Positions 23,500 to 34,933 of a stretch of DNA of 64,000 bases are shown piece by piece. Origin of the DNA: Sarocladium kiliense. Its lineage: Eukaryota > Ascomycota > Sordariomycetes > Hypocreales > Sarocladiaceae. Each line of letters begins with the position of its first letter. Position 1 is the stretch's first letter. The DNA is taken from assembly GCA_030734395.1 (NCBI GenBank), contig JAUZTG010000027.1, forward strand, positions 84,687-148,686, read 5' to 3'. The translations under genes were made by a program, and so were the position numbers. The notes beneath the pieces were generated by a model, which saw only the letters and a program-made list of their open reading frames with translations, searched no databases and was not told where the DNA came from.

Positions 23500-24529
23500 G
23501 GAGGCAGCCTTAGCACGGTGGATTTTGCTCCTGGCGGTGTTTGAAGGGCATTGTTTCCTATCTATTGCCCATTCTATCTTCAATGCAGGAATAGTAGGAA
23601 TATGTGTATGATCTTCGTAGCTAAAGTCATAACGAGGTAAATCGATTCGGCGGGTGCCGGGCGGACTCTCAATCCACATTTGACAGTGGCAAGCCCCTGC
23701 GGCCGATGCATGTACCGGCGGAGTACTGCGCTGCGCTTTTAGGGACGCGAGTCACATAGCTAGTGCACTGATCTAAACAGGTCAACTTGCTTAATGTGAG
23801 GTTGTGGGCATGAGGCTGCTCAGAAGGACTCTAAATCTGCCGTCAAGGAGATACATCCTCAATAACTTACATTCGAACAGATGACTTCATGCACGTCTTA
23901 CGTTTTATTGTCATGGAAAAGCAGGACCTTGGAGCAACTCCAACAAACTAGCAGAGGCCAGCGCCATAAGCTCCGCTCAAATGCACCAAGTCCCTGGCAA
24001 CGAGGTAAGCCCACTGCACAAGAGCTCGAGCGACTGGGTGCCATCTTGATCGCGAGGCCAGACACCAGTCTTCACGCATGCGAGACCCCAGTCTCGGCAA
24101 CTAAAAGTAGTGACACAGCAAGGAGGTCGCGCCTTCATGGTCCTGTCAGCGTTGTGGTCGCCATGACGGGATGCGTGAGAAACGGCACACACCAGCGTTG
24201 TCACTACCTCTATACTCCGTCTCGGTCGCCGTGCAGTATCGCGTTAATAGGCTCGGATCGGAACTTCGAGGCGACCGCGACCGCGACGAATAGAGTCCTT
24301 GGCGAGGAAATGAGAGCACACACGCGTCGTCGGATGTAGCTTGTCGTCGCAGGTTGCCGTCGCGTCAGGTCGCAAGCCATGTCTGGTGGGACAAAGCTTC
24401 ATCAGCCTGATGTTCCATGGGAGATGTGCCAGGAGGGACAAAGGCGTCCTGCTTATACTTTGCATGTCTGAAAGGCCTTGTACGGGTGGCCTAGAAGCTA
24501 CTATGCTTGGCATCGGCGTGAATGCCCTG
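23500..24529. other. Intergenic, no gene seen
   Basis: A 152-codon frame at 23881-24339 (+) is Arg/Ser/Thr-rich, with no motif and an overlapping antisense frame. I regard it as non-coding. Confidence 0.5.
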
Positions 24530-24800
24530 GGCGATTTCTACGGCAATGCTCTCCAGGCTGCATCAGATGGAGGTCACATCGAGATTGTTAAGCTGCTTCT
24601 CGCCCAGGGGGCCGACGTCAATGCTCAGGGAGGCGAATCCCGACACCCTGACAAGTATAGGCAACCTTGCGCACTCTTACTGGAGCTAAGATCGGCGTAT
24701 AAAAGCTGTAGATTCTGATAAGACGATGTACATAGGCGTAAGAGGCGAGGCTTGGTCCTGAGTATCTAGCATATTATAACCTTAACACAAAACGGAGACT
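24530..24800 (+). pseudogene. Ankyrin/TPR receptor remnant
   Basis: Around 24535-24640 one frame reads a clear ankyrin repeat (GNALQAASDGGHIEIVKLLL, then AQGADVNAQGG). From 24630, in a different frame, it abuts a kinesin-light-chain-type TPR start (NPDTLTSIGNLAHSYW), which breaks at a TAA at 24687-24689 where the family has Gln. CAA to TAA fits RIP. This is debris of one or two STAND proteins, just downstream of the intact receptor. ANK and TPR repeats do not normally alternate like this, so the join may be a recombination point. Confidence 0.7.
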
Positions 24801-25876
24801 AGTTTTAGGCCTTTTAACGTCCGCTAGTCCTGTGGGCTTTAGGTGAGCTCTAGATAAGCACGGGTGAGGAAGGGGGAGTGCAGGCTGAGCATGGTGAGCC
24901 TAAGCCTGATCCAGGACTGAACCGCCCTGGATTGCACTGAATAAAAGCAGCGATGTCTAATATAAGCAGACACAACTCAACGTGTCCATTTTGGGGTGGT
25001 ATTACAGCTCCTTTAGGGGGCGGGGGGCAAACTAGTGTTATATCCGCGGCCGAGGAGGCAAGAAGACAGAAGAGCCCGGATCAGAGCGGAACGATCACAC
25101 CAGCCTCTCGGTACTGGCTCTTCTTCGAGAAAGAGCAGCACTATCAGCCTCCCACAGCAGGAATGCAAAAAGCTGTCTATCTTAACAGCATAGCCACCAT
25201 GTTTTTCAACCCAATCAACGCCCTCTCATCAACCTGGAATACTCTTAATAGGGCCGGACATGTCTTACATGACAATCAGGCCATGATAAGGTGGGCGAGT
25301 AGCAAGATTAGAGAACTGGGATCCACGTCGTCCTTGTTGGGGAGAGAGGGGTTTGATGGTGAAGGATAGCAGCAAAGGCGAGAGCTATTACCGGGAGCTG
25401 CAGGAGAGCCGGGCAGGAAGGTTGTTCAGGGTGGTGAGGACGGCCAGGGAGAAATGGGAAAGTAAAGAGTATAGGGAGGGATAGCCGGGTAGGATACATG
25501 TACGTATGAACAAGTGTCGAAGATCAGGGCAAAGAGAATAGCTAGCAAATGGATGCGAATAGGGGTGTCATTCCGTGTAACGGGAACAGGGCGAGGACCG
25601 AAGAGATGTGTAAATACTAGTCCAACATACAAACAGACTAAACCATGAGACCCAAACCATAGACAATAGATAACATTAAAAACATAAGTGGACGACTTCA
25701 GCTGATCAAGGCACATCGAATCATCATTGATCTCGTCTGCCTCATCGAGCAGAGAAGACACAGGTTCAGACCTGTTGTATCATTAAACCCCAGGCCTTGA
25801 GCGAATCGAGACAGAGAGGTGCAGAGAGTGAGATACAGAAATTTAAGGCGTAATTCAAAAGCTTCCCATCCTTGTC
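24801..25876. other. No supported gene; one 138-codon frame
   Basis: The frame at 24953-25369 (+) starts with ATG and has balanced composition but no recognisable domain or signal peptide. The remainder is the 3' flank of the minus-strand gene relic ending at 25877. Confidence 0.35.
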
Positions 25877-27015
25877 TCACATGATGTTGTCATCACCCGA
25901 AGGTGAAGACGGCACGCCAGGGGAGGGAAACGTGAACTCAGGATACGGATATTCGGGAGCTGAGTCGAAGCCTTGGCGAGTTCTTGGGGCACGGGCCCCG
26001 GTGTAGGGATTGCTGAGGACAGCCAGAGTACCAAAGTAAAAGAAGTGGCTGCTGAGAGACAGAAAAAGAGTGAGGTCAAGAGTGAGGAGGCATGCCGACC
26101 CCAACGATGGCCTGCCCAGCGCTCACCTCGTGGAGTTCAAGGTTTGCAGACCCCGACAAAGCCATTGTGGTGTCATAGTCGTCCTCAGCAGCATTGAGGT
26201 TCACTTGAACCTCGCCTTCCATTTTGTGCAGCTTCTGCACCTCATCCCCGGCTGCATTGGAAAGGCATTCCTCAACCTCGTCGCTCACTCGTGGACGATC
26301 CACGCCAAAACTAGCCGACGCGAACCGTGATCCTATCAATTTACGCCGCTTTGCCGGGGGATCATGTCATGTCTCCTCGGGTTTGCGTTTCGGCGGTCCG
26401 ACTCCGTCGTGCTTCAGAGACGACGGGCAGGGCATATGGAGCATGTCTGTGTCATGCGCTACTAGGAACTGATATAGGGTGAACAGAACGAACAGGCTTG
26501 AGCCATAGCCGTCACGACTATAAATGATCCAGTTACGTGGAAAGGTAGCGCTTTGATCAAGAGCGGGGTAGTCGGCGCTGGGGTTCAGCGAGGCGATGAA
26601 GAGGATGTCATCGTAGGTAGCTGCATCGACATACCGAGGCAGCCAGGCTGGCTCCTGGGATTGGACTGGGTCGCGAGCTTGTTGGTATCGGACCCATTGG
26701 ATGTAGTTTGAGGTGTCAGTTCAGTCTAAGATCCAATAAGGATGAGGATCCATTGCGATGCATACCACAGAGCAGATGCCGAGGAGAGTGAGGATCTGAA
26801 GAACATGAGACCGTGTTTGTCGGTTTGCCGCCGCAAGATCCGTGTTGAACGAAGATGAGAGAAGCAAGACTGAAGCAGAACAAACATACTGGAAGAGGGA
26901 TTGGGCTGAAGCATTTCCAGTGCCTGACCTGCTCCCAGTGCCGACATGCGTACCGACTGACTTACCCGGTTCCCTGGTTTGAGTCCGTTTCTTTATCTGC
27001 TTTGCCTCTTCGCTC
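25877..27015 (-). pseudogene. Decayed membrane-protein gene
   Basis: On the minus strand one frame reads coherently from about 26875 to 26130: a hydrophobic stretch (LTLLGICSVV), a hydrophilic block (NYIQWVRYQQARDP), a second hydrophobic stretch (SSLFVLFTLYQFLVA) and a basic KRRK segment. Two in-frame TGA codons interrupt it, between YWILD and TDTSNYIQW and between KRKPEET and HDPPAKRR. After a good GT-AG intron (about 26129-26055) a Pro-rich tail with FYFGTLAVL follows, in a frame that does not join in phase. A likely first exon lies at 27015-26960, with a GTAAGT donor. The protein family is not recognised. The coherence on both sides of the stops argues for a former gene rather than chance. 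Confidence 0.4.
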
Positions 27016-28243
27016 ATTCTCGCTCTCATTCATTTACTTATTTGCTTCCCCCTTGTATACTGGTCAGCTCGCACTGTCGCTCGTTTGGCCCAAGACATGC
27101 TCGCTTGCAAGTGGTTCTCCTTCTCTCAATCAGCTTTCACCCCGCCCCTACATCTTCTGCCAGAGCTTGCCATCCGGGAAGTCGAGGGTCCAACAGCTTC
27201 TTGAGCTTATCAAGCTCAAGGAGCTTTGTATTGCGAGTCCCAGACGATCCCTTTATGGCGAGATATCGCCTCTGCGTAATGCCGTGGCGGACGAGGTGTT
27301 GACAGACGGCTATCTGGCAGCGAATACATAACAGGACGAGGATCATTTGCCGCTGAGGTCGGAGATATGGATGCCTTCAACGGTATCGGGAATCTTGTGC
27401 GGATAGAGACCTACACAGACGCCTGGTAATATAGTACGTCCTCGAGCTCGGCTTCTCGTGCTTTGAATAAGCTTCTCGTGATAGATGATGGAGGGTTATC
27501 GTAAGTCGACGGAGCCCCAACTCTATTATCAAACGGATGACGCCTTGTTTGATCTCGACTGGCAGTGTGCATGTCTGTTTCCGCTTGAGCTGTGTGTCCA
27601 TTTGCCTGTCCACGCTATTGCTACTCATCGGCGGCAGGCCCTCGGACGATGCTTGGTCTAATGCTTGTTCCCGCATGCTGCTGATCGATCTCGGGTTAGA
27701 TCGTGTTGACGTACATAATCTCATCGCGAATTCACACCAAACTCACACCAAGCTCTCTCCCTCGTCGGTCGGTTCGCAGCGAGTCGCGTGACACGCGGCA
27801 GACAGAAGGGATTAGATAATTCCCTCCGTAGACCCTGTGATTGTATTGATGATGTAATTACCAAGCAGGAGGGAAAGGATGGTGATGCAGCGCAGGAAAA
27901 GATATACAGAACCTCGGTGGTCTGCGCCCGAGAAGCTTCGTCTTGCGGAGGGAGTGCCTGGACACCTGGGTCGTTGAGCATGATGTGCGCGATACGGCCA
28001 TGGCAGTCGTCGCAAAGGTCGAGCCGGAACCAGCCTTCATGTCCATCCGGAGGGTGGATCTTCACATGCTCTGTAGGCAGAGCGTACGCTACGATAACGC
28101 TCTCGCCATCTAGGCTAGGTACAGCCGGAGCATACATACCTCAGGCTGCCCGAGATAGCTTGGAGAGTTCGAGCGACGATACGGGAAACAATAGGCTCGT
28201 GCAGTAGATGTTCGGCAAGGATGCGTGGATTGATTGCTTCAGC
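27016..28243. other. Uncertain region between two minus-strand genes
   Basis: Directly after the protease stop codon at 28244 the same minus-strand frame continues for about 30 sensible codons (INPRILAEHLL...SRIVARTLQA) to a GTATGT donor-like site near 28143. A further minus-strand stretch at 27900-28137 includes LCDDCHGRIAHIM, which looks protein-like but joins nothing in phase. Nothing is recognised at 27016-27720. Confidence 0.3.
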
Positions 28244-30736
28244 TTAAGCATTATCGAGAAGTGCCAGAACCCAAGGCTGAAGGGTTTTCATCCCCCCTTC
28301 CAGCCACTCCAATCCTTTCACAACGTCGTCCAACCTCGCCTTTTCCGCCTCATATCGGGCGTCCCGATCCTGCTGCTCTTGTCTTGTCTCTCGGAAAACA
28401 GCCATCTGCTCCGGGAAGCTAACGTCAGGGCCGTCAGGGTCTGGTGCTCTACCGAGGCTAGCGATCAGTCTCTCTAGGTCGTCTCGTTGCTGGCAAGCTG
28501 AGGCCTTCAAGTGTTCCCGGTAGTAGCTCGCGAGCTTCGTGTATGACTCTGCTAGGTGTCGGCTGAAATTCAAGGATGCACCTTGAGCACTCCCATTCGC
28601 GTGACCTGTGATGGTGTGAGATGTGCGCGCCAGCATATGCTGTTTTGATGTAATCCGCTGACGCGGCTCTCCTTTGACGGTCCCGTTCGCGATCTGAGCT
28701 GCTGCTTGAGGTGTGTTTGTAGTCGCGCGCTGGTGGATCTGTCTGAGATGATGGCCAAGTTCTCGATCCCCAATCCCTGCGCGCGTCCAATCCGTCTCGA
28801 GGAGAAAGCGCAGCAATTCTTGACGCGCCTCAGCCGTACATATCGTCTCTGGCCCTTGGCCGTCGAAGAGCTGGCAACGAAGTATGGTGAGGGACCAAAC
28901 ACCACAGCTTACACCATCGCTTTGCTGGGGACATTGCTAGAGACAGACATGGGGAAATGCTCAGCTTAGGGTGACTTTGTGACCTGCCAGGGAGGGAGAG
29001 GGGGGGTGGGCGTTTGACTTACCGGAACGTCAAATACCACCTTAGACGGCCATGCCGTCTGTGACTGCATCCACCTCGATAGTCTTGCCGACCATGACTT
29101 CGCCCGTGTTGCAGACCTTGACGTATCCCAAAACGTCGCTTGCGTGAACGTTCCCATGTTGACCAGGCGTGTGACAGTCCAGTGTTCAGGTTCTAAATGG
29201 TGCACTGGGACGAAGACTGGCCCAGAGCTGAAAGATATAGGATGCGGAAGGTTGACAGCGCCATCGTCAGCGCCGCTGGTGTCGCCTCCCGGAAACCACA
29301 AGGGATCCATGATGCGAACACGCACTGATGAATTGCCACACTCGACCATGTGTTGACGCAACTCAAGGGCAACACAGCAGGCTGACATGGTCATGTCGTC
29401 AAGGCATTGATCTGATGTGAGCTGCTCATGAATCGACGACGCTCTGCCAAGGGATGCTTTCTCACGATGCTCCTGTTGTTGATCAGTCGCCGAGCCTTTC
29501 CTCCACGCAGGAATCGTTCGCATCCCGACATCTGGTGTAGTGCCGGGATCTGATGATGGTCCAACCAGCTCATTGGGTATCCTTGATGGAGGTGTTCTGA
29601 TGCAGAAGCTGTCTTCGCTGTCGAGGTGTTCAATGTGAAGGCCTCCACACGGGGAAGCAGCAAATGTCTCCCTGTTCTGTGACGTATGCGACGATCTGGC
29701 CACTGACTTATGCACCTCCTCCAACGATGTCTCGCCGCAGTCAATCACCAGGCTCGCGTTGTTTAGGCGCCCAGTATCCTCGTTGTCATTGTTGTCATCG
29801 CCGTCGGCATCGTATTCGGCGAAGGTCGTATCGTCCAGGTCGCGGAGCGGCGACTCGTTGTGTCTGCCTACTTCAGGCTGCTCAACACCGTCAGAGAGCC
29901 AGTCATCAGCCGAGCGTCGTTAGATTTGTGCCAGGAAAGAAGCCTACCTCGTCGGCTGCCTCATCCAGGTCAGAAGAGCCTGCTGCATCCAGACTGGCAT
30001 CGGATGCACGATCTGCTTCGCCGATAATAGTATTCTTGCCATCACGGCTGTTTCCATTGCTGCCGATAAACCAGCGGGCTTCCTCGAGGGCCTTTGAATT
30101 GAGTTTCCCATTGTGACGTGCGAGCGCTGTCCGCAGGATCCCACCAGGCGCCCACAGCGAGTCCAACGGTATGTTTTGCTCTTGCGCGTGAAGCGTGATG
30201 GCGAGGAGGTTTCGAATCGTTTGGGGAGGAAGGTCGGCTTTTGGTCTCGTGCGACTGTTCCGTACATCGTCTGGAATCCAGCCTGATCCCTTCCATGCCT
30301 GGTCCAGCTGATGCACCTTCTCGGCTACCGTCCATTGCTGTTTCACGCGCCTCATCATGCCCGCCGGCAGCAATTGGGTGGCCAGAGCACTTGCGTGACG
30401 TACAGTAACGGCAGCCTGTGGTATGCGGATGAGAACCGGGTTGCGACTTCGAGGCGGGAGCTCGTCGACGATCCGATCCAGGTGGCGAGCTACTGGCGAT
30501 ACTGCATCGCGGGGGCTCTCGTCGATGAGATTCGTCACAGTGTAGTGAAGCTGGTAACGCTGAGTTGAGCATACGACACCACATCACACAAAGGGCAGGG
30601 TCAAGGTCAGGCTTACCAGCATGCGCTGCTCTTCTCGAGGGGACGCTTGTGGGAGCTTAGCCTCGCCGACATGCTTGGGCCAGTGAAGCTGCTGCTGGTG
30701 CCTCTGTGATGATGGAGGGGAAGCCGTTCGGTCCAT
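28244..30736 (-). CDS. Ulp1-like (C48) cysteine protease
   Basis: Minus-strand exons 30736-30617, 30559-29948, 29877-29023 and 28936-28244 join in phase 0 (introns 57, 70 and 86 bp, GT-AG), giving 759 aa. Residues 1-245 are an uncharacterised N-terminal region. The protease signature spans exons 3 and 4: the partner-binding stretch (CLDDMTMSACCVALEL), catalytic His in PEHWTV, Asp in FWDTS, and after the intron Gln-Cys in QQSDGVSCGVW. This order His-Asp-Gln-Cys is that of SUMO-protease-type C48 peptidases, which cleave SUMO-like modifiers or their conjugates. The C-terminal ~170 residues are Gln/Glu/Arg-rich and probably coiled coil. The start is the first ATG in the open exon. Substrate and location are unknown. 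It lies ~1.4 kb from the nuclease-like gene on the same strand. The frame continues past the stop (see findings). Confidence 0.8.
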
Positions 30737-32126
30737 GTCACGTAATGAGAAGGAGCCCGATGTGGCGGAGGCGCGTGGCCAAGGTGATGATGCCGTGACA
30801 GACACGCATTATGTGCGTTGACTACAAAAGCAAGAACAACATTTGAGTGACCTTCTTCAGGAAACTCACCCGAGGAAATGTGTGTAACTCAGAATCGACC
30901 GCCAGCGGGAAGTAGCCTCTTCCTAATGAAGCCTTGCATGCATTAAGACTTGGCCAATGAGATGCTCTTGTGACGACGCGTTACAAACATGAAGAAACGC
31001 GATGTGTGCGGGCTGAGCCAAATGGACGAATCACATAAGCTCGTGCTGCGCAACAGAATCACAACAAAAGATGATTCGTTGAACAGGTCCACCAATTGAA
31101 CCAATCACAACCTTACATAATTCACTTGTCGACCCACCTGACCTGTTGATTGGTTTCTTTGTGTCTACTCACCTCGAGAGAATGCCACGTAGTGAGGGAG
31201 CGAGAGCTAGGGATGGAGGTCAACTCGGGTAGAAGGCTTTTGATCTTGGCTTATAAAGCGTGAGCATCAGCCATTCCGGTTAGTCTGATCGTTGCTTAGA
31301 GATATAGCGGTTTAGCTGGTTGAAGGAAGAGACGGAGAGTGGCAATATCGGTATTGTGACTGCTTGTGGTGAGACGAGTTGCTACATAGGCATACAATAT
31401 TCAGATGGAAGAAACTACAATGAATATGGAGGCAGAGACAAGATAATGCCAAGTCGCATCCTTTACATCACCTATCCGTGATGCCTTGCTTTTCCTGCTC
31501 AAGCTCTTATGAGTTGACCAGAATTAACACAGTCCGGTCTTGATCTGATTCACTTGATCTTCGCTTCTGCAAACGTCACATTAGGAACCCGGCTGACTAG
31601 GGTAACAAAGATAGGAATTTGTAATAAGCTGTTTCACGTTCTCTAAATATTCTTCCGCTAGTCATTATTTATCCTTATCTAGCGCAGACATAGCGTGTGA
31701 TCTGGCTACTTTCTCCAGAGCAGCCATCAACCACCTCGATAATAATAGGGTGCACAAGTCAATGCATGCTCACGTCATGGTTCTCAGCCAAGCTCATATC
31801 GATGAAGGCTTTCCCCTGGGCTCTGCTATTAAGCATAGCGGGGGCCGGTATAGCGGTGCTGTGAGGCAGAGGTAGTTCGGGTGGAAAGGTCATGTGGAAC
31901 AGCTCAGGGCGGCTCGCCCTGTTTACTATCTGAGGCCAGTCACTTTTACAAGTACAGCACCAAATATCACTTATTAAAGTATCTTAATTCCAAGAATGGG
32001 CAATTGATTTCCCTCTTAATTTTAGGATTCTTCTTTCCAAATCAATAGAAGTGGTATCTTGAGACGCCTGTATCTACCTGTAACGCCAAATGCCGGAACG
32101 CCCTCAATTGCTGTGGCCCTAACTCA
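30737..32126. other. Intergenic, no gene seen
   Basis: No frame longer than 60 codons lies wholly inside it and no motif was recognised. It separates the nuclease-like gene (3' end at 32127) from the start of the protease gene, so the right half should hold the protease promoter. No clear TATA box was found. Confidence 0.5.
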
Positions 32127-33400
32127 TCAATTCTCATTCTCGAGCCTCGTCTGCGATCGTGTCCTTCGTGTCGTTGGTGTGCTCATTATACGTTGACGCT
32201 TTGGACTCTCCATGACGGTATTGTCGACGTCGAGGCGAACAACCTTCCGCTTTGATCGCGCCGGCTTCTGTCGCTCTTGTTGTTGGAGGAGGAAGAAACG
32301 CAAGGCCTTGTCCGCAATAGCCGACAGCTCAGAATACTCAATCCGGACCTTGATGTCGTCCAAGACGATGTTCAAGGTCGACGAGATCTCAGCCTGCACC
32401 TCAAGCGGCATGAACAGCTCAATGGGGATAGCAAGACAGCCTGAAGGAGGATCGTGATTCTGGCGCCAGAAAAGCTCGTTGCGTAAAATGCGCCGCTGAA
32501 CCAGTCCGTCGTCTCGCTCCCACATCCCGCAGAAACTCACGGTGGCGAAGTGTTCGAAGTCGGGGTCTTTGTGTTTATTGTAAGCAAAGTCGAATGCGAT
32601 CACGGCTCTCGTCGTCTCTGAGAGCTTGTCAAGGTATTCATCGACCGAGGAGTCCAGCTTCGGGGTTGACTCGCTGTGGGCGATTTCGTAAATTAACGGT
32701 GGATAATGATGGCCCTATGGCGCTCCAAGTCAGCGGGTGGCTTCAGGCATGTGATGAGAAAGCTCACCTGGTAGAGGAACTGTCCGTCGGGCGACCGCAC
32801 AAACTCATTCTTGCGTCCTTCTGAGATAACCGCATGGCCACCTGGCTGGATATTCTCGATCACTGGTCGTAGGATTGGGTGCCTCTCTGCTAAGAGCCCG
32901 AGCTTGTGGGTGATGGCTTTCTCGAAATCGGCCTTGAAGATCTCGTGCAGACAAGTGGGTGGTGCCATAACAATCAGTCGTCCGATCGTACCATCCCAGC
33001 GAACGCGGATCCTGTCCTCCCAGAAGCAGAATAGCGCCTCGTCCTCCCGCAGGCGTTTCTCGATGTCGTCAAACGTCAGCTCAGGGAGCGAGAACTGTCG
33101 ATAGGCGACGGGCAATCGGCCACAGCGGAAGTCGTCGATCAGCTTCACGACGTCCTCGAGAACTTCGCGACTGGTATGTGACCTGACCCGAGCTGGCAAT
33201 TGCCGCGTATCGTTTGCGTCCTCGTGGCTTGCCTTGCTGTTCGTCGGCGATGAGAGCAGCGGGCTGTCGTGGTCGCTGTCGGGCTGCTCTGGCGGCGAGA
33301 GCGGTGCGTATGCGACAGAAGGAGCGCAGTCGTTTTTCAAAGCCTCCAGCTGACGAATCTCTTCGTCGCTGTCAAAACTCGACGATGGGTTGACGCCCAT
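32127..33400 (-). CDS. Restriction-endonuclease-like (PD-(D/E)XK/Uma2-type) protein
   Basis: Minus-strand exons 33400-32768 and 32714-32127 (53-bp intron, phase 0) encode 406 aa. Residues ~1-85 are acidic, Ser/Pro-rich and probably disordered. The core has conserved landmarks of a fungal Uma2-like nuclease fold: helix HEIFKADFEKAI, then EFVRSPDGQF, and across the splice site YPPLIYEIAHSE. Spliced together they give the Asp...Glu pattern of a PD-(D/E)XK centre, although the usual Lys is replaced by His or Ala-His, so activity is uncertain. The C-terminus is basic (PARSKRKVVRL, SPKRQRIM, TRRTRSQTR) and reads like a nuclear localisation region. The start is the first ATG after an upstream in-frame stop. 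Related proteins are frequent and uncharacterised in Pezizomycotina. Confidence 0.75.
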
Positions 33401-34933
33401 ATTGATGGCGTCGCTAGGAGGGCATGTAGTGTTGAAGGCGGAGGGTTGGAAATCTGGTGACGGAGGCTGCTTTCGATGAGCACGCTTCCATTCCCCACGA
33501 AGGGAGAGTGGAGACTAGTGGACTGTCCACGGCAATCTACCCTGCAACAGCACGCGGAACATTTCTGCTCCACCTAACATTAACGCATCGACCCCATTCA
33601 CCTCACTACATGATGACGAATATTGCACAAGTTCAAATTGACGAACAATTTCGCCTGACAGGTCTCACATCGGCGAAACCGTAATCAGTGCATCGAGGGT
33701 GATGTTTTGGGTCAGGATGAGACACCGGCACACGGGGCAATCAGGGAAATCGGGGTGTGGGTTTGGGTTCAGGAGGACCCGTAGAGAAGATAGTTCTTTG
33801 TATTGGCAAGGACAGAAAATGCGATTAGATGGTTCTAGAAACGTTACACCAAGCTCCTGTATTATGCAGGGCGAGTCGCATATGCAGCGTGATGCGTTAA
33901 CATGGTGGAGTAAAGGGTCAAGAGTGAATCGCACGTCCTGTTCGAGCCACGGTGCCTCGTCTAGCCACAGCTCTACGTCGTCCAGCCACATCTCTGCCTC
34001 ACCTTACACCTCCAACGAGCAAGTAACACGTGATCGTACACGGGATCAGGATAATACTGGCCTTTACGTCAGGTTTTAGGTATGCGAACCGGGTGAAGAA
34101 GCATGACGAATGCACGCAACTTGGCAAGAATTGCTGCCCTTGGTAAGAGCCATGTGTCTTCAGGCCTCAAGTTTCCTTCTCACAAGTCCCAGTGCCAGGA
34201 GCGCACTCAAACGCATGATGCCTGGCCAGTCCGCATGGTGCCTCTCTAGAGTCGGCATCTTGATGTAGCAAGCATCCCAGTTTCGTCACCGACTCGTCTA
34301 AACACATGATGCCTGGCCAGTCTGCAAGATGCCTCTCCAGAGTCTGCATCTTGGTCTAGCAAGCATCCCCATTCTTTAGGCGACTGGTCCACAACGAACC
34401 TGGGACGGGAGCTTTGTGGGCTCTGACCGAGATAGTCCTGACAGAAGTGAGTATCTGGAGGTGTCGATTTGCGATATCCAGGCGCATGTCTCGGGAAGCT
34501 GAAGGCGCATAGTGGAGCCTCACGTTGGCACGATTCTGCTGGCTGCGAGAGGAAGAGAAGAAACGCATCATCATGGCAAATGCAGATGGTCCACTCACGG
34601 ATTCTTGCTTCTATGAAGCTCATTCTGACGATACGTGCTATTATCTCTCCATCACGCACAGGTAGCAAACTCTGGGCGGTGAGGCTGGCCACAGCCGTAA
34701 GGCCGAGAGATGGATGATAGAGCTTCAAATGTTGGGCGGGGGCTGCCCAGAGCACACCACGGCGTCTGCCTTTATCACCAGCGCGTGTCATGGCTGAAAT
34801 CTTCTACTTCTCTCAGAATCTCGTCCTGCTCTCATTATTGATCATTTTTACACACGCGAGACCCTGTTTGTTACTCCTCCGTCTGATACCAACCAGCCAG
34901 CCTAGCGAGAAGTCCTCTTTCTCGGCTCTCATC
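33401..34933. other. Intergenic with a 91-bp tandem duplication
   Basis: No supported gene. A 181-codon minus-strand frame (34246-34791) runs through the tandem repeat described separately and has no motif. A 126-codon plus-strand frame (33699-34079) is Ser-rich and likely chance. Confidence 0.45.
34211..34375. repeat. Direct tandem repeat, 91-bp period, about 1.8 copies
   Basis: CATGATGCCTGGCCAGTC begins at 34214 and again at 34305. Both copies continue through GATGCCTCTC-like and AGCATCCC blocks with scattered mismatches. No target-site duplication or element ends are evident, so a local duplication is the simplest reading. Confidence 0.8.

Noticed and set aside
33699..34791. 126- and 181-codon frames in the tandem-repeat region
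   Set aside because: Low-complexity or repeat-driven composition, no motif, no splice support.
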